Assembly: GCA_004135705.1 (NCBI GenBank)
Contig: CM014272.1
Span: 46,339,457-46,403,456, forward strand
Reading direction: 5' to 3'
DNA length: 64,000 nucleotides
Source of the DNA: Alloteropsis semialata
Taxonomy: Eukaryota; Streptophyta; Magnoliopsida; Poales; Poaceae
Of the stretch, positions 34,701 to 43,700 are shown piece by piece. A program made the translations under genes and the position numbers. The notes beneath the pieces were generated by a model. That model was given only the letters and a program-made list of their open reading frames with translations, was not told where the DNA came from and made no database searches. Every line of letters starts with the position of its first letter. Within the stretch, counting starts at the first letter, position 1.

Positions 34701-37700
34701 GCCCGGCGGCTGCTGCACGAACACCTCCTCTGCCAGCTCCCCGTTGAGGAACGCGGACTTCACGTCCAGGTGATGGACGTTCCAGTCTCGCGCTGCCGCC
34801 ATCGCGAGTAGTACGCGCACTGAGTCCATGCGCGCGACAGGAGCGAAGACCTCGTCGACGTCGATGCCGTCGCGCTGCACGTACCCTTTCGCGACTAGTC
34901 AGGCCTTGTACCTCACGACATTGCCCTTCTCGTCCCTTTTCACCTTGTACACCCACTTCAATCCGATCGGCCTGCTGCCAATCGGTGGATCCACGAGCTC
35001 CCAGGTGTGGTTCTCCTGGATCGCCGCCATCTCCTCCAGCATCGCGGCGCGCCAGCAATCTTCACGTTCCGCCGCTTCGAACGTGGCCGGCTCCTCAGCC
35101 GTGCCCAGGTGGAGCTCCTGATCATCCAACACGCGCTCCGCGTGCCCAGGCGGGCTCTCGTCCCCGACGAGATCCCTGATCGCCCGGAATCGGAGTGGCT
35201 CCCCCTCGTGTTCGGCGTCGACGTGCGGCGACGCGTTTGGTGGGGGCGTGACGAAGCGAATCGACGAGCTGGAGCTTGACGCCGCTGATGCTGGTGTCCC
35301 CTGCCCAGCAGGAGATCCTGGTTGTGTTGCCGCTGGGGATGGTGGTGACGTAGCCGCCGGCAAAGTTGCCCCTCCTGTTCCTGGAGCAGAGGAGGCTTCC
35401 CCTGTTTCCGAAACAGAGGAACCGCCCGCACCATCTTGTTGCGCCGACTCTGCAGTGTCGTTCGGCGTGACGTAGTACTCCGAGTACTCGACGGAGAAGC
35501 TGCTGCTGACACCGCCGCCTTCGTCTTCCCCGTCGCCGGACTCCTCCCACTTCCAGCGTGCGCCTTCATCAAACACCACATCACGCGAGATCACCACGCA
35601 CTGTGTCTCTGGATCATAGAGCCGGTACGCCTTGCTCCCGGCCTCGTACCCCAGGAACACCATGGGCGTACTCCTGTCTTCGAGCTTTGCCAGGTTGGGC
35701 TTCGTCACCTTGACGTGCCCAACGCAGCCGAATGTCCTCAAGAATGAGACATCCGGCTTTTTCCCATGCCAAGCTTCATACGGCGTGACGCCCTTCAGAC
35801 TTCTTGTCGGCGACCGGTTCAGGATGTAGACGGCCGTCGTGACCGCCTCTCCCCAAAACGTCGCCGGCATTCCCTTCGCCTTCAGCATGCTTCTGGCCAT
35901 CCCCACGATGGTCTGGTTCCGGCGCTCGACTACGCCGTTCTGCTGTGGCGAGTATGGCGCAGTGAGGTGGCGTCCAACGCCCTCGTCCGCGCAGTACTGG
36001 GCGAATTCCACCGAAGTGAATTCGCCACCTCGATCCGTGCACAGCACCTTGAGCTTCTTCCCCGTCTCGCCCTCGACGCGCGCCTTGAAGCGCTTGATTG
36101 CGTCCGCCGCCTCTGCCTTGGACGATAGCAGCATCAACCACATGTAGCGGCTGCTGTCATCCACGAGGAGGAGGAAGAACCGCTTCCCGCCGTGCGTTGC
36201 CGGCGTGATTGGTCCACACAAATCGCCGTGCACCAACTCGAGTAGTTCCTCTGCTCGGTAGTTGGCCTTCTTTGGGAACGAAGCGCGCCGCTGCTTGCCG
36301 GCGAGGCAGCTGTCGCATAGCTCCCCCACCCTGCTCCGGCGAGGCAGCTGTCGCACAGCTCCCCCACCCGCTCGATCAGCAGCAGCCCTCGGACCATGTA
36401 GTGGCGCGCCATGCTCGCCAGCGCGTCGAAGCTCTGGTGGCCGAACCGCTCGTGCCACCGCCACGCATCGTCGTCCTTCCTAGCTGCCAGGCACACCGGC
36501 CTGGCGATGAGATGTAGAGCCGATTCTTGCCGCGCTCCACCTTGGCTAGTAGTATCTGCTCGCGGCCGCGGATGCGGAGGATACCGCTCTTGATCAACAC
36601 CTCATAGCCCCGCTCGTCCAACTGGCCGAGGCTGACGATGTTGCTGCGCAGCTTGGGAATGTAATAGACATCAATGAGCGCGCGGTGTTCGCCTGTCTTA
36701 CAGGCAAATAGGATCGTCCCACGACCCTGGATGTGCACGGTGGAGTTGTCGCCGAACTTGACGGTGCCGGTGATGCTGGTGTCGAGCTCGGAGAACGCCT
36801 CGCGATTCCCCGTCATGTGATTGCTCGCACCGGTGTCGAGGTACCAGCGCTCGGCATCCTCGATGCCCTCACGCCCGAGGTTGACGACGGCTCGCGTCTC
36901 GTCGAGTACTACTCGTGTGCGTGGCGCCTCCTGAATGCCTTCACTGAGCGCGCAGACCTCCGCCATCAGCAGCGCCGGCTCATCGACATCTTCTTGCACC
37001 AGGTGCGCTCGGCCTTGCCGGCGCGGCTCCTTGCAGTCGCGGGCCTAGTGCCCGGCCTTGCCGCAGTTGAGGCAGATGTCCTTAGGGGCTGCCTTGCCGC
37101 CCTTCTTCTTCATCTTCCCCTTCTGCTTTCCGCCGCCGCTGCCACCGCCTTGCGGTGGAGCAGAGAACCCCGCCCCTGCTGCCATCTTCTTCGAGCGCGC
37201 TTCCCACTCCTCCTGAGTGAGAAGCACCTTGGTGCTAGTACTCGCCGTGGTGGTAGCTTTCGCCGCCCTGCTGGCGAAACGTTCCTCCGCCGCCTTCAAT
37301 CGACCGGTGACGTCCTCGATCGTGAGCTTCTCCATCTCGAGGCATGTCTCGATCGACATCACCAGCTGGTCGAAACGTTCCGGCGTCGTGCACAGGAACT
37401 TGCGCACCGCGGCTTCCTCAGTGATGGGCTCGCCTAGCGCGCCCATCTGAGTAACGATGCAGGTGAGACGGAGGGCGAAGTCCTCGACGGCCTCGCCGTC
37501 GCGGAACTCGAGTGCCTCGTACTCGCGGCGCAGATGCTGCGCCTTCGCCTTCCGCGCGCGCTCGTTGCCGAGCCGCATAACCTTCAACGCGTCCCACGCG
37601 TCCTTCGCCGTGTCCTTGGAGCCCAGCGCGACATGGCACTCCGCCGGTACGGCCTTGAGGATGGCCTCCATGGCTATCTGGTCATCTTCCTCGTCCTCGG

Positions 37701-40700
37701 TGCCGATGACCACGGCATTCCAAAGTCCGCGGGCCTTCAGCATCACCTTGACGACTACCTCCCATTCGGCGTAGTTGCTGCGGGTGAGCACGGGGAACTG
37801 GGCGCTTCCGACGTCCCGGACGGTCTTCTTCACCACATATGTCGCCCCGCGACGTGGTGAGATGGACTCCCCCCGGCGACCGGTGGATTGGCGACGGCCT
37901 CTGCCGCGCCCACGCCCATCCCTTCCTCTTTGCTGCTCAGCCATCGCCGGCACACAAGATCACCCAACCGTGGCTCTGATACCAATTGTTGGAAAAAATG
38001 GCTGCAACACCCGCAGCACACACACACAGTGGAGAAGAAGATGGGGCTGCTTCTTGATTTATTTCTATAGCACAAGCAACTCACATAGGAGGGGTACATG
38101 TCCTTTTATAGGACTTACAAACCGTCATATGACAACTCAACATTAGCTAGTAGTAAAATCCTAATTTACTTATACAACCACAACTTTCCAACTAAGTAAT
38201 ACCTAGGATTCTAGAGGCATCATGATCCAACTATAATGATCATGCATGCTCCTCAAGGTAGTCAATACCAATTTGACATTTACCAATCCTAAGTAATTTA
38301 CTAGCAGCTGATTAGAAGCAAGAGAGGGGTAATTATCTAAAAATGGGGTCGGTGGTCGACTTCCAAAACTGTTTCCAGGCCATGTTGTCGCGCGCCGGCC
38401 GGCTCACAGAGGCCCATCGCGTCCAACTCTTCATCGCCGGCCTCCAGCCACCGCTCAGCCTCGACGTAGAGGTCCACAACCCACAGACCTTGTTGGTTGC
38501 CATGAGCCTCGCTAGGAAGCTGGAGCTCCAAGAGCAAGTGGCGGCTTCTACTAGCCACCAGCGCTCTGCAGGTCGAGGGCTTCTGCCCGCACCACGTGGC
38601 CCCCTGGCGACTCCCACGACCGCCGCAGTGGCACCGGCCACCACCGTCAACATCGAGGGCCGCCCGATCAAGAGGCTTTCCCAAACAGAGATGGAGGAAC
38701 GCTGTCGACTCGATCTCTGCTACAACTGCAACGACAAATGCAGTCACGGCCACAATATGGTTTGCCCATGCCTCTTCTTGTTGGATTTGGAAAATGAGAG
38801 GAGGACGAACCGGCGAACACAAAGGCGCCGGACGACGCGCCCCTCATCTTCCTCCACGCCATCGCCGGCGTCCGATCCAGCGACACCATGAAGGTCGTGC
38901 TCACCATGAGCGGCGCACTCTTCACGCCCTGCTGGACTCCGGCTCGACCCACAACTTCATCGCCGAGGACAGCGTGGCGGCCACCGGCATTTTCCCCCAG
39001 CGCCCCGACGCCCTGTCCGTCACGGTCGCCAACGGAGAAACGAGTGCCCTGCATCGGGATGTTCCGCCGCGCCGCCTTCATCATCGAGTAGGAGCATTTC
39101 ACCACCGACTTCTACGTCCTTCCCCTCGCTGGATACGACGTCGTGCTGGGCACCCAATGGCTGGCAACGCTGGGCCCCCTTCTGTGGGATTTTGGCTGCC
39201 TCACACTGTCCTTCTCGCGTGGCTCCCAGCCCGTGCATTGGCACGGCATCACCGGCCCAACCGGCCCGTGCATTGGCACGGCATCGCCGGCCCAGCCTGC
39301 CCGTGCCTACACACGGCCACGGGCGATGACCTCCTCACCGTGCTGCTAGACGAGTTCCAAGAGGTCCTCGCCGAGCCATCCGGGCTGCCACCGCAACGGT
39401 CGCACGACCACCACATCAACTTGCTGCCCGGTGCCGCTCCGGAGGCCGTGCGCCCCTACAGATACCTGTCGGCGCACAAGGACGAGTTGGAGCAGCAATG
39501 TCGCGCTATGCTGCAGCAGGGCCTCATCCGACCCAGCTCGTCGGCATTCTCCTCGTCAAGAAGCCGGACGGTTCGTCGCGCTTCTGCGTCGACTACCATG
39601 CCCTCAACAGCATCTCCTTCAAGGACGCCTTCCCGATCCCAGTGATAGACGAGCTGCACAGCGCACGGTACTTCACCAAGCTGGACCTACGTTCCGGCTA
39701 TCATCAGGTTCGGATGTTCCCTGCACACGTGCACAAGACGACGTTCCGAACACATGATGGGCTCTATCAGTTCCTCGTCATGCTGTTCGAACTCGCCAAC
39801 GCACCAGCAACCTTTCAAGCCCTGATGAACGAGGTCCTCCTACCATTCCTTCGTCGCTTCGTGCTGGTGTTCTTCGACGACATCTTGATCTTCAGCACCA
39901 GTTGGGTGGACCAACTTCGCCATGTACATGCAGTCCTCTCCGTGTTGCAGCAACATCGGCTGTTCGTCAAGCGCTCCAAATGCGCCTTTTGCGAAATGAA
40001 GATCGCATACCTAGGCCACGTCATCTCAGCTGACGAAGTGGCCATGGATGCCGGCAAGGTCCAGACGGTGCTGGACTGGCCGGTGACCAAATCGATAGGC
40101 ACTCTTCGCGGCTTCTTCAGCTTGGCAAGCTACTACAGCAAGTTTGTGCAAGACTACGAACGCATCGCTGTGCCCTTCACTGCCTTGCTGCGCAAAGAGG
40201 GGTTAGGCTGATCTGACACAGCGTCAACCACCTTCACCGAGCTCAAGATGGCGCTCACCACGGTGTCCGTGCTTACGCTGCCGGCACTTGATAAACCATT
40301 CATCATGGAGTGCGATGCCTCGACGATCGGCTTCGGCGTGGTGCTGCTGCAAGACAAGAGGCCTCTGGCGTTCTTCAGCCGGCCAGCAGCACCAAGGCAT
40401 GGCTCCTTGGCGGCCTACAAAAGGGAACTCATTGGCCTCGTCCATGCCATCCCCCACTGGAGGTCGTATCTCTGGGGTCGTCACTTCCTGGTCCGTACGG
40501 ATCATTACAGCCTCAAGTTCCTACTTGACCAGCGCCTCGCGACGATTCTGCAGCACCATTGGGTGGGCAAGCTGTTGGGCTTTGACTTTGAAGTCGAGTA
40601 TAAGCCTGGCAGCACAAACATCGTCGCCGACGCGCTCTCGCTACGCGACGTCGACTCGGCCACCGCGTTCGTCTTGGGGGGTGCCACAGTTCACCTTCAT

Positions 40701-43700
40701 CGATCTAGCGCCAAGCTGCACATGACCACCACGTTCCACCCACAAGCAGATGGACAAGCCGAAGCTGCCAACAAGGTGATCACCATGTATTTGCACTGCT
40801 TCACAGGTGATCGTCCTCGCTAATGGATAAGGTGGCTCCCTTGGGCGGAACACACCTACAACACGGCATTTCAAACATCCCTCCGAGACACGCCGTTCAA
40901 GCTGGTGTACGACCGCCACCCTCCGACAATCCGCTCCTATGAGCAGGGTGATTCCAGGGTGGCGGTTCTGGCCAAAACCATGGCTGAGAGGGACGAGCTG
41001 CTGGCAGATGTCCGTTACAGATTGGAGCAAGCACAGGTGGTCTACAAATCCTACTACAACCGGGGTCACCGCCCGGTGTCCTACAAGGTGGGGGATTGGG
41101 GTCTGGCTGCGCGCGCGCCATCACACCCCGCTCTCCCTGCCCACCACGACGTCGGGCAAGCTCCGCCCTCGCAACAACGGCCATATCAGGTTGCAGAGGT
41201 CGTCAATGTGGTCGCCGTTCGCCTACAGCTACCACCGGGCGCCCACGTTCATGACGTCTTCCACACCGGCCTCCTCAAAAGCTTCCATGCTCAGCCCCCG
41301 GCGTCTCCACCACCAATGCCAGTGATGCATCACGGCACGGCAGGCCCTACTCCGGCAGCAGCAGTAAACACCCGCCTGGCACGAGACGTACGCCAGGTGC
41401 TTATTCAATGGCATGGTGAATCTCCTTGAGCAGCCACCTGGGAAGATGTCGAGTCCTTCGTCCAACGCTATCCACAATTCCAGCTCGTGAACGAGCTGCT
41501 CGTCGAGGGGGGGAGAGATGTCATGTGGGGTAAGAGATACACCCGTAGGGCGCAGAAATCAGGATCATTTAACCAGGAAAATGGCTAGAATGAGGTCTGT
41601 AGAGAGGATTTCGTACAGCACAATTAGCTGGTGCTTGCTTTGGATGGTTAGCTGAGATTATTAAGGAATATTTGAGAGTGATTTGAGGAGGATTAGTTGG
41701 CAGATGGCTATGTAAGCCGCAGGGCACTTAGAAAATAATCAAGCAATACAATTATGTTCTTCCAACCTCTAACAAAATAGGGAGCCGAGGGGTAAAACCT
41801 CGCTCCTCTGCTGCCAGTGGCTACGCTCTACGTAGCCAGGGTTCACCGCCTCCACCTCCACCATTGCCTAATCCCCGACGCCATAACAAACAGTTCCCGC
41901 GTTATGGGCTGAGCTCTTATCTTTATGTGGGCAGAGAAGCTAGACGCTTGGCCAGCTTGAGAGCTTCTCTTTAATTTTAAGCTGCCCATAAGCAGATCCA
42001 AATAGGGCCATAATATTTGAAGGATATGGGAGTTTCCAAATTGAATAATAGTAGTTCTAGTTTCCCATCAGTAAACGGATAACATTTTCGCTATTACTCT
42101 CCATCGAGTCCACAAGTTTCAGAATGCAAATTCAGCACTCCATGTAGGCAACATACCTTTGCTCTAGTACGGAATACATCAGCAACCTCAGGATTTGCAA
42201 TCATGTCAACATACCTGCCACGAATCAAAGATGGCACAAATGAACATTCTGCTTTGCATAAAAATCTTGCAATTGAGAATAACTAGGACCAAAGAAACAG
42301 AACTAGAGATGCTAAAACAATAATTCTGTTTTTTAGAGGGGTCAGAGGGGGGTTGCTTTTTTATCCATTAGCCAACCTTTGACGATAACGTTTGTCCACA
42401 TCAGTTAATCCATGATACTTGTCTGGTAGTGGGAGTAAGGATTTTGTGAGGATCTCAAAATTTTTCATATAAACAGATAGTTCCCCTACAGTGAAACGCA
42501 ATATGTCAAGAATATAGACAATAGGTAAACAATAAAATGAGACTAAGCTGTGAATCAATATTATTGATATCTTTGATTAAACAATGAAATCAAGCACTGC
42601 AGTCAGATATAGCCTAGCAGCATAGTTTGATTAATTTTTGCAGTCTGTTATTATGAAAGCAAAGCAAATCACACAAAGCAGATTGTATTCAACCGATAGC
42701 AAAGCAAATCACGCAAAATAGATTGTATTTAACTGATAGTAAAGGTTATATATACATGGACCTCATATGGTGCAATCCCCAGCCTCCTATAGAAACTAGT
42801 GTTTTAAATCACAGGATATAACATTTTGTGGCGTCCTTCTCCAAAAGCTATACGCAGCTATAGTGGAAGCTAACCCATTTAGCGGATTTATAGAAAAGAG
42901 AGAATATCAATAATTACTAATTAGCTAACTGTAGACAAACATAAAAAGTCTCTCCCTCTCCCTCTCCCTCTCTCCTCTCGATCCCCTTTTCTTCATTTCA
43001 CCAGACGCAAAGACAGTCGGCGTTCAGATCATGTAGGGAACTCGCCCCTCACGCTGTTGTTTGACCTCCTATCTGTTTGTCACTTTGTCCCCACTGCCAT
43101 CATCGAGGCCAGCCGGCACAAGATGGAGGTCGCGGCCACCAGGATGCAGAAGGCGAATCAAGGAGCTCATTATCAAGGTTGCCACCCTACCCTCTTCCTC
43201 CCCCTCCTGCCTCACTGATTTCGTGGAGCAAGCTGATTCATAGCCCATTTTTAACTTACTGATATTCATCTTTGTGCGGATCCCCACTGGAATTCGACTT
43301 GATATGTATTAGCGCCGCTAAATAAGTTGGCCACGACATCATTTGGCATGGTTTCTGGGGGGTATAGCATTGGTAGCGCTAACAACGCAAGATATGCAAA
43401 TATCGTAGCACATCCCTCTTCCAAACGCTATAGCGGCACTATATAGCGCCTCTATAGCCCGTTATTTTAAACATTGATAGAAACATGATCAGAGGGCAGT
43501 ATTTTTAAGGCGTCCCCAAGGCGTCGCCTAGGCGAAACGGCGGTGGCGGCTCGCCTCGCCTAAGGCTTCGCCTTAGCCCGCCTAGGCGACAAGGTGGTGG
43601 TGGCTCGCCACACCTCGCCTTAACGCTTTAAAAACCATGTCAGAGGGAAACCAAAGGAGATTGGCAATCGAAAAGTTTCGGACAGGTAACAATACATCGT

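Larger units (their letters stand above)
33178..38342 (-). mobile_element. Young Ty1/copia retrotransposon inserted in Reina gag
   Basis: Two 356-bp LTRs (33178-33533, 37987-38342) are identical except for one base in the last dinucleotide. This marks a very recent insertion. On the minus strand: primer site, gag, protease, integrase, RT, RNase H, the copia order. Target duplication ATGGT/ATGGG (33173-33177, 38343-38347) differs by one base. Despite its youth it has three stop codons and two frame changes. Confidence 0.95.
32271..41888 (+). mobile_element. Reina-type chromovirus in intron 5, split by a copia element
   Basis: LTRs at 32271-32642 and 41519-41888 enclose gag, protease, RT, RNase H, a shortened integrase and a C-terminal chromodomain on the plus strand. 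A copia element (33178-38342) interrupts gag. The LTRs differ at roughly 5 percent of sites by eye, so this insertion is much older than the copia one. Flanking 5-mers (GCAAC left, AACAG right) do not match. It lies antisense to the lysine-tRNA ligase gene. Confidence 0.92.

Noticed and set aside
33178..38342. Copia element as an intact, active element
   Set aside because: Three stop codons and two frame disruptions in coding parts.
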